Assembly (NCBI RefSeq): GCF_030867095.1
Contig: NC_081828.1
Coordinates: forward strand, 2,619,001 to 2,683,000
Direction: 5' to 3'
From: Alligator mississippiensis
Lineage: Eukaryota > Chordata > Crocodylia > Alligatoridae
Length of the DNA stretch: 64,000 bases
Positions within the stretch are counted from its first letter, which is position 1. Each line of letters opens with the position of its first letter. The notes beneath the pieces were generated by a model that was not told the origin of the DNA, made no database searches, and worked only from the letters and a program-made list of their open reading frames with translations. The position numbers and the translations under genes are program-made. Positions 50,277 through 62,200 of the stretch are shown here, piece after piece.

Positions 50277-53200
50277 CTAAGATGAGAAACAAGGTTAACT
50301 GGTGCAAGCAACTTCTAACACCCGTTTAATGCTTCCTATGGAAACTTTTCTAACCAGGTTTAGGCCCCAAGTTTTTTCTGCGTGGTAGCCATGTTGGTCT
50401 AGGGCAGGGCTGGGGCAAATGCAGCCCACCAGGCTGTTCTATCTGGCCTGCGGGGCCCCTAAAAAAAATTTTAATATTTATCTGCCCCAGCTGCCTATCA
50501 TGCGGCCCTTGATGGCTTGCCAAAACTAAGTAAGTGGCCCTCTGCCCAAAATAATTGCCTGCTCCTGGTAAGGATGCCGGGCATTGCCTGCCATGTTTTT
50601 TCTAGCACTTGATCTCCCACAAAGCATGTTCAATTTGCAGCGTGCAAGCTTCTGCAAGGGCAAGGAGAAGGAAGGGGTGCTGCTGAGGCAAAGGGAGGTG
50701 GGAGAGGAGCTCTGGGCAGCAGCACTCCCCCTCCCACATCCTCTATTCAGGGCACTGCTTGCTTGCTTTCCTAGCTCTTGCCTATGAAAGCTTATACATA
50801 TTGGTCCATACCCTGCCTCTACCCTGCCTGTTGTCTGAATTAATCTCTAGCCGGTTCTTTTAGACTCGCTGGAGCAGGCGCCGTAGGGACCTGCTTCTCG
50901 TCCCTGTGGATCTAGCACGCAGCGAGGACGGCAGTGGGCAGAGTTGCTGGGAAGCCTACCGTTTCCAAGTCAAAATCTCTCTTGCGTATTGAAGACGAGA
51001 CTCTCCTCGAGGACGGTGTTTGTCCCTGCTCTCCTACGTGGGGGGACAATGTCTGCTCTCCTAGCCCCTCCGTGTTCGCTGGCTGTGTTGGGTGAGAGAT
51101 GCCCGCGGCTGCGCGTGCACCGTGCTGCTTACCTCTGCCCTGTAGGTGCGGAGTTCCTCCTCCCGGCGGCCATCTGCTATCCGGGCAACCAGGGACGCCC
51201 CTTCTAACAACTGAACCTAGGAGGAGGAGAGTGGGGTAACTACAACAGCCTCATTCAGCTGCACAAGGGAAGCCCTTGCGTGTGCAGGGAGGTGCGCAGG
51301 AGCCGTATGAATGCAGGTGCAGGGGCACGCCGTTCTGTTAGCTGTTTGCCTGACGTAAAGCCGGCTGGAGTTACGGCTTAGACTAACGACATCAGTGATG
51401 CTGAGCTAGGAGGTGTCACCACCCTGCCTTACAAGTGCGCCAGGCCAAAGCATCTGAATCCACCTCCCAGCCTGGTGGCTGCTTCTACTGGCTTTGCACG
51501 GGGGCAAGGGGTGACAGGAGACCGAGGGGGATTGAACAGCAGCCGCCACCTCCCTGCAGGGGGGCTGCAAAGAGCACGGAGCTGGACTGGTCTCAGTGGG
51601 GGCAGATGGCAGGACAAGGAGCAATGGGCTCTGGTTGCAGCAAGGGACACTGAAGCTGCATATTAAGAGAAACCATCTCAGGAGGAGGAGGAGGGGGATG
51701 AGGTACTAGAAGAGGCTCCGCAGGGCCTGCTGCTGTGCGACTTTCTGTGCATAACACACCCCCTGCTGAGGCAGCCCTAATGAAGCCGGAAAAGCGTTCA
51801 AGCTGTAGGGGCCTGGCCGGAGACCGGCGTGTGCCCTCGTGGTACAAGCAAATGTGCATCCTGCAAGGTGGAGCTCAGCACTGCCGCACGCAAGAGATAC
51901 AGAGAGAACGGGCGTGCGCTAAAAGCCCGTTGGGGCCGAGGAGCTGGGAGATGCTGAACAGCCCACTCCAACACGCTTCCAGCTGGATCCGACCGGGAGT
52001 GTTGGAGAGGAGCCGTCGGCGGCTCCCAGACCCCGCGCGGGTTAGGAACGCCGAACAGCGGCTCTGCTCGACTACTGCGTAACCTGGTTTCCTGTGCCGT
52101 GCTGTCACGCCGGGGAAGGGGCGTTGCACTATGAATTGCAAAGCTCGTTCCTCACAAGCTCCTGCTGCTTCATTTGTCTGCGTGGCTCTGCCTTGGCTGC
52201 TGCTTCCCGAAGCGGGGGCGGATACCGGGCTGCTGCCCCTCGCGCCGTGGGGCAGTGCGGGCTGAGGAGCTCTAATCACGCTTCGTGATTTCAGTCTAGA
52301 GAGCTAAATTTTCGGGATTTTTTTTTTTTCTCTCTTCCCTTTCCTACGCTGCAGCTTCGACCTGGGTCTGCAGGCAGACAGCCGCTTCCTCCCTGTCCCA
52401 GGAGGCCCGGTTCGGCTCTGCAGCTGGCACCACAGCGCTGAGGCTTGAGGCAGAAAGAGCCCAGCTGGTGCTCGCAGCTGATCTGTCTGTGCAGCGCTAA
52501 CAAGCTCACGCGGGAGCCGAGGGGGGTTTGCTACTGATTTTCAGGGTGAGCGGGGTAGGGGAGGGTGTCATTGCGCATCCCCTCCCTTCCCACCATGGCT
52601 GCTTTGGACCCTTCCTTGCTCGCCGTGGCCGAGCGTTTCAGGTCACTCACCTTGTTCTCCGCAGCCAGGTGCTCCAGCGTGCTGCGACACTCCCCCTGGG
52701 ACAGCGCAACCAGGAGGGACTGGGGAAGCACAGGGGAGAGTCACGCTTTGTTCCTGGTCAAGCGACGCCTCCCTTCTCCCTCGGCCTCACTGCGCAAGGC
52801 GGCTCCGGCCACGGCAGAGAGTCCAGGAACTTCCCGCAGGTCCGGCCGGGCTGCCAGCTCCCCACCTGCTCGGTCCCTTTCTCCTTCTAGCGAGCTGCTC
52901 CCCTCCCATCTACACGTGCTGATTGCAACCACCGCATCCTCGCTGCTGGGTCACCGTGCCCCTTCCCTCCCCGCTGCTTCGGACTGCAAGCACTTGAGAG
53001 CGTGCCGAGTTGTAAAGGCCCCGCTCGGAGTAGCCCGGCAGGGGGAAGGTTTGCTTGTTGCCCCGCAGGGCTTTTCATTGCCATCGTTGATCCCAGTGAG
53101 GCCCTGATGGTCCGTACCTACCTGGCTGGGAGCCCCCTGGTAGAGCGGCAGCTGATAAACACCGGTGTTGCAGTAGCCTCTGGAGAAGACGTGGAGAGCA

Positions 53201-56200
53201 GCCCACGCCTGGCTCCCCAGCACGTAGCGCAGCCCGTCACCTTCCTCCCCTGCGGCTCTTCTCTCTGCAGACCGGCCGGCTGCCTTTGCGCCAGGGGCCC
53301 CTGTGGTCACCGTGACCTCGTGGAGATGGATGATCACCGTGAGATGCTCGTGGTACGTCCTCTGTGGGAAGGACTGGAAGGAGAGAAGATGCTGGCTGGA
53401 GGGGGACAAAGCCGGGTGCGAAGCTAGCAGCTGGCGCCATTCTGAAATGCTCAACCAGGCGGACCTGCCCTTAGAGCAGCAGCAGGCCTGAGTTGCTAAT
53501 TGGGCGATTAGAGCCCATGGCTCGTCAGTCTGCCACATCCCAAGCCCTTAGTGTGGCACCCACGTGGCCCCCAGTCGACTGGCTTTCCACCCCTGTGCCT
53601 CCAGGATTGGGGCCTTTTCAAGGTGGGTGCTGGCTCGAACTATGCTTGGAGGTTGAGCTGTAGGGGGTGAGAGCGAACTAGCAAAATGACCTTGTTTTCC
53701 CCCCTCCGTTCCCGTGTACAGGTGATGCTTGCCTTGAACCCGTCCAGCCACGCGGGCCACTTCTGGTAGCTGTCGAGGTCGAGCACCTCCAGGAAGACGG
53801 GACGATCGTACTTCAGCCATCGTCTCCCGAAGTAAAACGCGCCGGGTGGGTTGAAGCAGAAATGAGCCAGCGTCAAGCCGGACCAGGGCAGGTTCCAGGC
53901 GCCGTCCACCGCGACCTGCAACGGGCCGGAGCAGACGGCTCAGCACCAAGCGGGGAGGAGGGATCTGCCCTGCAGAATCGGTGCGGGTCCCCGGGCGCAG
54001 CCCACGGGAGCCTGGCTGCTCCCTCCAAAGTGTCGATGAAGAGCGTTTACTGGTGAGATGGGCCATTGGTCTGAGCTAGGGCGGCACCTGCGACATCCCA
54101 GCCACCCAGGGTCTGCGACTATGCTTGAGTTTCTTTTCTCGGCCGGCCGCTGCTACCAGCGCTGGTCCGCTCACCTGTATGCCGCAGGCAGGGAGGTAGC
54201 GGGAGACGTAGGTGAGGCTGAAGGGCTGAGGGCTGCTGTCTGGCGTCCTGCTCAGCTTCTGGGCAATCCATGCAACGATGTCTTCGTCCGTCCGTGGCAC
54301 CGGGCCTTGGTTTCCAATGAGCTGGGGGACGATCTCCCGAACCAGTACCGCAGACCTGATGGGGTGGGGGACGTGGTAGTGGGAACAGAGTGGTGGCAGG
54401 GAGGTGTCTTGGCCAGACTCGGTGCATCGCGTTGCCCAGCGCTAGCGCCTGCCTGGCGCCCCTGCTAGTCTCTGCGACCTTGACCTGACCAGATGAGCCT
54501 AACCGAGGGTACTCGCTCCTCGCGGACCTGTGCTCCCCCCTCACCTGTTTGCCAGCGCGGAGAAGAGGCAGCTCTCCCCGGCAGTGGGCCTGGCTGTGTC
54601 CGAGTAATAAACCCCGTCAGCGTAGTCGGGCCGGGGCTGGACGAGGTCTTCCCAGGGCGCCGCCACGCTCCCTTCCAGGACTGCGGACTCCCGGGGGGCT
54701 GCGAGCAGCCGGACCAGCAGGCTGGCACACGGCACGTACCTTTGGAGGGGGGAGAGGTGCCGGGGTCAGGGCAAAGGGCAGGACCTCCCCGAGGACGCAG
54801 AGGGAGGTAGGGGAGGGTGGAGGTGACAGGTGTTACCGTCCGCCGGCCCCGAGGGTGTCCGCGGAGAGAGGCTGGGTGGTGTCGGGGCCACTGTGGTACA
54901 GGCGCAGCTGGTGGGCGCCGTCGTTCAGGGAGACCTGCTTGGACCGAGGGCCGCGGGTCAGCCGTGCCTCTGCTTGGCATAACCCAGTCCCCTCCCTGCA
55001 CCCTCCAGGCTGCTGCCCCTGGGGATGCCCAGTTCCCGAGCTCCTTCCCCACACCGTGACCCTCACCTCCCTCCTCTGCCGGGGGGGGGAGTGTGTTCGC
55101 ATGCACGCGCGCGTGGGGCTCACCCGGCTCCTCGCAGAGTCGGCCGGGGGGGCTTTACACGTCCCGACTTGCACGAAGAGGTTGAGCGCTGCCCAGCCGA
55201 GGAGGACGAGCCGGCGGCTGAACCTGTCCACGGAGTAGAGCTGGAAGAAGGGTGGCAGCTCGGTCTCGTGCTCCGTGACACCCCTGCGCTCGAGGGAGGG
55301 ATCAGGGGGGCTCCTGCCGCTCGTGCACGAGCCCGTCGGCACCGAGTGTGGCAGGTGAGCCGTGCCCAGAGCATCCTAGGAAGGGCCCCTGCTCGAGGAA
55401 GGCAAAACCCTCTGGACTGAGTGGGCAGGGGATGGAGGGGGTTGTTCTGGCCTGCCAGGAGCCGGGTGACAGCGCCATGGGTTTCCCCTCCAGCACATCA
55501 GCTACCTCCGGCCAGGTCCCCCCATTGCTTGCAGCCCTTGCCCCCAGCCCAGCACGGACCTTCAGCAGGAGCGTGGCGGACGGCGGCACCGCAAGGCCCC
55601 GGATGTCCAGGCTGTAGTTGTAGACCGGCTCGAAGATGCTGCTGTTCAGGTCGATCCCCGTGGAAATGTCCGGCCCGATTCTGAATGGGGAGAAGGAGGC
55701 AGAGATCAGGTCGGCCCCTCAGCCCCTCGGTGCTGCCTTTGGACCACGCCGGCACTGGGCAGGGGTCCACCCTGCAGCCGCCGGCTCCCGTGTCTTGGGG
55801 TTTGCACGGCCATGAAGGGCTGAGACCCGTGTGCCTGTCAGGACACATTTAATACGGATCAGTGCCTGCGTCTTCCCTGGACGGCTCCGTCCTGGCCGGC
55901 GCATCCCTCTGCAAGGGGCGGGGGGCTGCTGCGTACTGGCGGTAGCTGCTGTCGAGGATGCGGCCAGCGACGCGGCTGATCGTGGCGGCGTCCGGTAGGT
56001 AGCGGGCCCCGTCGATGCAGAGGCGGAAGCCATCCCTGGCGCCGAAGGGCTTCGTGGCTGGCGTGTCTCTGACGTGGTGGATGAAGGCAGCCTGCAAGGA
56101 CAGGGCTATGATGATGCAGCACGACAGCTTTGGGGCCGGGCAGGCAATAAGACGTCATCGCTGCTGCACGACGGCCGGGACCCCACCGGCCCAGCGGTCC

Positions 56201-59200
56201 CTGGACGGGGAGCAGGACCTGCGCTGGGCCGGGGGCTCCGATAGCAGCACTGCCCGGATGCTCCCCTTCCTCGGCTGGGCCAAGAAATACTCACGCGGGG
56301 CCAGGTAAGCACGCGGCCGAGCGCGACCGGGGTCTCCGGGGGGAAAGGCAGCTCCGGCTTCTCGCCACTGAAGACGTGCAGCCTCACAGTGGCACCGCCG
56401 TACGGCTCCCAGCTGCGGTGCTGTCGCTCCTCGGGCTGAGATGGGTGCCAGGCGTTGGGGGGGATAGCAGGGAGCGGCACAAAACCCCACCTGCTGCCTC
56501 CCGGCTCAGACCCATGCTCCTGCCCAGCCTCCCCAAGCGGCTCAGGGCCGGGACCAGCCCCTCGTTGCACAGCTGGACCCTTGCAGGGATAGTCCGACGC
56601 TGGCTTGCACCCGAGACTTAGCGCAAGCTTCCCACTTTCCACCAACTGCCCATAAGAGGTGGCAACGGGACCCACCCGGGGAGCCCGGAGAGACGCAAGG
56701 ACCCCGCACATCGGAGACACCAGGCTGTATTTCTAGTGCAACCGATCGCCCAGACCAAAGGCAGACGAAGCAGCTCCGTGCCAGCGTCAGGGCAGCCAGG
56801 TGCAGCTCCTCCGGCCTCCGAGGACCATTTTAATTCCCTCCCCTCAGAGCACCTCTACCAGGACAGGCGGCAAACGGCCATCCGCCTGCTCCTAAGGGAC
56901 CTGGAGGGCTTGAGTCTTGCTCCAGCAAATCAAGGGCAGCTGGACTGAGCCCTCGGCCTCCTGCTCGCCCGCCTCCTCCTTACACCCCAAAGTGGCGATG
57001 AGGGCGCTGGCTGTCTCCTCCCCGCTGGTCAGACTTACCAGCACTGCGAGCGCACGGGCCGGAGGCACGGGGCCGTGATACAGGGTCAGGTCATGGGTCC
57101 CCGTGCTCCAGACAGCTGCCCCCCGGTCCCCTTTCCTCCCCTGCTCTGCAACGACAAGATGTGAAAGAGCCAGCTTCTATCACCGCTGCTGCGACTGGCG
57201 CCGGCGGGACACCGTGGGAGCGCGCGGCTCACCGGTCAAGCCGAGGACGGCCCACGCGGCCAGCCAGGCGTCGCGCTCCAGGAGCAGCTGGGCCCCTGCA
57301 GAGCCCGCGTCCCACGGGGCCGTGGCCACGCTGCCGCTGGGCCAGTGGTAAAAGCGGGTGATCAGGACCATGTCCTCCTGCGGCAGCAGGTCTGGGAACG
57401 TCACCTGGGGAGGAGAGAAGGGGCGGCTGCGCTCACAGACACCCCACCACCGAGGTGGGGGGCACAGACACCTCTCCGGCCGTGCCCGGGCACTGGGGGC
57501 TACTGGTGGGTGCCTTGATTTCCACTAGGCCTTTTAAGGCCTGTGGGTGTGTTGGCATCCTCACATCCGCGCTGTGCACAGTAAGGAGATATGGGGATGC
57601 TCCTAGCGGCGCGGCAGCCGGGGGGGGAGGGCCGGGGCAGATTCACACCTCCATTACTGACCCTGCCTCTGCAACCAGAGAGGCAAGGCGAAACCCCGCA
57701 ACCCCTTCACAGACCTCCCCCCCGCACAATGCATCCGAGGTCTGCAAGGAAAGCCCCCGCCCGCTCCAGGGCCCTGCTACCTCCTGCTCGCCGAAGAGGA
57801 AGTAGCCCTGTTTAATGCTGGATCTCACGGGCGTGGTGGAGAAGGTCATTCCCGAGCTCCTGGTGTTGATCACCTGGACAGAGAAACAGCAGAGGTTGCG
57901 AGGAGTCAAACCACAGGCCGTGCTCCTGCCCGTGTCAAGGAGCGACAAGGGCCTGCCCCCCGCCTGGCCGGAGAGAGGCTGGGGCCGGAGACTGCCCAGG
58001 GGCTTGTGCCCATGGGGGCAGGGGGGTCCCTTTGCCCCCCGCCCCCAGGTAGTGAAGCACACGGCACCCCTAAGCTGGACAAAAACACACTTGCTCCCTC
58101 TCTGTCCCCGGGACCGCGCTCACCCCCTGGGCGTCAGCTCTGCCTACCTGCCCCGTGTCCCGGTGGTAGCCGGTCAGCCGGAGGACCCCATCCCCTGGGG
58201 GTGCACCCTTCACGCGGTCAACGATAAACCCCACGTTTCTCCCGGGGTCTCCCCGCGGGGGCTGCACCCTGGACTCCTGGGTCCCGGTGAAAGCAGAGCT
58301 GTGGAGGGGGAGAAGTTGATGTGCCTGGAAAGGTTTGGCCAGGTTAGCGGTGGAGCCGTGGCCCCTCTGCCGTGGCTGGAGCCCGGGGGCTGCCTTTGCC
58401 GGACGGGCTCAGGCTCAGTGCAGCCCAGGTGCGGGGAAGGGCAGTTCCCGGAGAAGGTCACCCCCCGGGACAAGCTCGCTGCGGTCTCTGCAGAAGCAAG
58501 GGGCACTGCCTGCCGGGGCCTGGGCTCAACCCCCGGCACCGCGATGTGCGCCTCGCTGTGGGGGGGCCCACGAGTCTCGCGGCTGTTACCTGCAGGGCGT
58601 GGGGCGCCGAGCCATCCCCGAGCTTCTGGGCTCCCGCCAGGCAGAAGAGCGGGGGAAGAGGAGGGAACGAGCACGGAGGAGAGAGGAGGAGGAAGAGAGC
58701 GGCGGGTCGAAAGGAGCGAGCGAGCGAGCTGCTGCTGGTCCAGGGGACCGGGCACAGCGGCCCTTCCAGTCCCGAGGGCCAGCTCGGCATCCAAGCCCAT
58801 GCAGGTGCCCTGGGCTCTGGCCCCTGGACCAGCACCGTGCAAGTGGTGGAGACACCACAGGGCCAGGGGGATGCTGGTGGTGCGGCCTGGCCCCCGGGGA
58901 CAGCAATGACCACACCTGAGCCTTGCACACACAGCACAGGTGACATTGCCCCTGGCATCTGCTTTCTGAAGCCCCTCCTGGCTCAAGCACCGCGGGGCGT
59001 GAGAAGCAGCCAGGAGTCCCCCTGCAGAGCCCACCTCCCCCTGCACGGGTGGGCTGAGCAGGACCAGGGCCGGGGACCTCGGGCCTCTTGCGAACGGCCA
59101 GTCTGCGAGGATGCAGGGCCGGCAGTGTCCGTGCATCCCTGCAACGAGGGCCGGGGTTGCTGCAAGCGGGGAGAACAGCGGGGTGGAGACGTGGATGCGG

Positions 59201-62200
59201 CAGGCAGGGCAAGGAGCCGAGGCAGCCGGAGGCAGGGACCAGACCCCACAGAGGTGAGAAAGGAGGTTGTTCCCCAGCCTGGGCTACAGGCAGCACCCAC
59301 AGCCCTGGTCACCGGTCACGTCCCTGTGGGAACAGAGCTGGAGGCCCACGGGAAAACATGAACACGCATGCACACGCACAGACATACTAGCTGAACTGAA
59401 TGACAAGGGCCCTGCTCCCCGGCTTCATCGGAGCCAAGCAGGCTTCCCCACCAGAGACCACGACCCGTCTGTGTAGGGCCGGGGGCCGGGCTGAGCTGCG
59501 GATCTGCCTTGCAGAGGGCATGGGATAGCAGACAGGGTCTGCGGTGCTCGGGAGCAGGCAACGACCACCCAGCTCCTTCTTGACATCTCGGGGCCTAAAC
59601 CCAGACAGCTCGCATTTGCAAATTCTGTGTCGTGCAAAGCACGTGTGTGTGTGTGTGTGTGCAAACAGCAGGACGCACCTGGTGTGCCAAGAGCCCGGCG
59701 TGACCGAGAGACAGGATACGGGCCTGCTGCTTCAGTCATTACGCAGGCAAAGCGTCTAGGTTTTAGCCTCAGTCAGTGGGAAAATGGTCTGTGCGGTTTC
59801 AAAGAGGATTGGAAAAAAACCCACCAGCTCCTGCATTGACAAGTCATCCAGGCAGCACAAATCTGTGAGGGATTTGAACTGGTCTCGGAGCAAGCAGCCC
59901 CTGGACCTGACCCTGACCCTGCTGCTGGGGACGGTGCACCCTGCCACGAGGAACAGGCTCGGGTACGAGGACACTGGATGGAGCAGGGAGCGGGGCATGG
60001 CAGTCTGGAAAGATGAAACTATTTGGGTTATTCTGCATAGGCCACGACATATGCGACACACATGCTGTGGAGCGCGTGGGCACGGGACAGATGTGCGAGA
60101 CCCCCACCTCGTCTGCCCAAAATACCCTGGGAGACTCCACCCCGTGCAAGCAGCTCCTAGCAGCTCCCATGTCTTTTTGAATGAAATCTGGCCAAAGAAA
60201 CATCTCTGCCTCCACCGGGACAGGGAAAGCCCCAAGAAATCAGCCTGAGACCGGGGCACAACCGGAGCCCCACCCAGGGACGCGGTCTCTGGCCCAGTCA
60301 GTGCCGCGGCTGTACTGCCCGGTACCCCGGGCCCTGCGGGTCATTGGACCCACATCGCTGCAGAGGGATTCCCCTCCAGCAAGGGACGTTGTGCTGGACG
60401 GCAGCCGCAGCAGGGACCGGAGCATCGGGCTTTACAACCACGCTCGTGAGTCGAGACTCGGTCGCTCTAATTCCTCCCTCTCCTGGAGGCTGGTGCAGTG
60501 GGACTGGGGCAACGAAAGGAGCCAGCCTTCGCAGAGAGGGGCAATACGTGAAAACATCCCTAAAGCGAAGCTCTCGTGCTACACGCCGAGCACACGGGCC
60601 CGCACCTTCCTGCCTCCTCTCGGCTCTTTGGGTTATACGGCGTTTGGGGCGGGGATCCTTATTCTGTCCAGAGAGAGGCAGTTAGCACTATTTGTTGGAA
60701 GTGTTACGTCTGTGCAGCGCCTAATGCAGCGAGCCTCGGATGTCGATGTACTTGGTAAATGCCGCTAACAATGTCCTATTATTGTTCAAGCCTTTGGGCT
60801 GGCCGTGCCCTCGCCGCCCACGAGGAATGCAGCCATCTCGAGGGAGCGCCAACATAACCTTCCTACCACGTTCCCTATGCATAGATTTACCCACCCCCCA
60901 TACACACACACACACACACACACTACAGCTGTTTATATGCATTTTTACGGTCCCTTTATGATGCTGGTTTTTGGGACTTTCCCATCACCTTGCAGGGGGA
61001 GGGAAGGGGGTGTTGGCTCGTCCCCTTTCTCACCTCTGATCAGGTTTGTGCCGGACAGGCTGCTCCAGAATAGGAGGTGGGTCAACAAAGCCAGTGTAAG
61101 GGGGAATAGAAAGGGACAGGCTGGCGGGAGCAGGGTGGAAGGGGGCTGGAGAGCTGTCCTCGGGGGGTGCCATGCGTCTGGACACCTGCAATGAGGAGGA
61201 GAAACAGTAAAGGCGTGAGGAACGTGTCTCCAGCTCCCAATGCAGCTGGGCAACATGTCCTGCTCCCAAGTGCTTGTTGCTCTGCACAGAGGCTGGTCTG
61301 AGCCCGGACGGCGTCACGCCGAAGAGGGATCTAGCCTCAATGCCGCAAAGGCGATGTCGCTGCTCACCGTGGGAGGGAAGCGGTACAGGGAGGCATTGCC
61401 GGGGTCGATCTCGGCCAGGGACTGCACGTCGGCGTCTCTCGCGTTCACCACTCGAAGGTAGAGCTCCGTCTTGCCAGCCTGCGGGAAGGGCCCACGGTCA
61501 GGGCTGACGCCAGCACTAGCAGCGCTTTTGGAGTGGGGGGACCGGGCAAGCGTAGGAGCGACAACAGATCTGCTGACCCCGCTCACCTGAGGGACCCCGT
61601 TCAGCTGCTCCGTCGTGAGTCCCGGCTTCACGGGCAGGACCCGGACGGGGATCTTCCATCGGCCGCTGATCACTTGGTGCAGCTGGTCGAAGAGGGTGAT
61701 CTTGGCCCACCCACGGGAAGCCAAGCGCTGGATCTCCAGCCCGTAGGCGTCGAAGCCCCCGGCAGCCTGGAGCTCCACCACCAGCGCGATGGAGGTGGAG
61801 GGACGGACCCTGAGAGGCAGAGACAAGGGATGCCCAGGCGTGAATGGTGCATCTCTGTGACAGGCATATAAATGAGCTGCAGCCTCCCTTCTTGCCCCTC
61901 TCCTCTCCGCTCTGAGCACCGAGCGCACCTACGACCCGGAGCAAACACGGCCCCGGCAGCAGCCACGGATCCCGTGAAGTCTGCCCCCCGCACTGGGGTC
62001 GCCGAGCCTGTTCCCACCAGCACGGGGGACCTGGGCTTTGGAGCTGCCTTGGCTTCTCCTACCCTCAGGCCCGAGCACCCAGGGCTGAAATACTGGGCCA
62101 AAGCAGAGTCTGGTCACAGCGGCCTGACGCAGGCTGGTGTGGGGTGGGACGGAGGGGTCCGTGCCCCCGCAGGACTCAGACTAGACGAGGGGCATGGCTG

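Noticed and set aside
55241-55310. Earlier start for CCDC17 exon 14 (adding GVTEHETELPPFFQ)
   Set aside because: An upstream acceptor exists, but the inner acceptor CTTCTTCCAG gives the natural LLLK-LYSVDRFS join, so the extra residues are treated as intron.
57815-58909. 364-codon plus-strand open frame
   Set aside because: Antisense to CCDC17 exons 7-8 and GC-rich intron. The composition explains the openness and no family is recognisable.
59300-60300. Extra exon in the long CCDC17 intron
   Set aside because: Open frames exist, but none has paired splice sites in the phase needed between exons 6 and 7, which already join cleanly.
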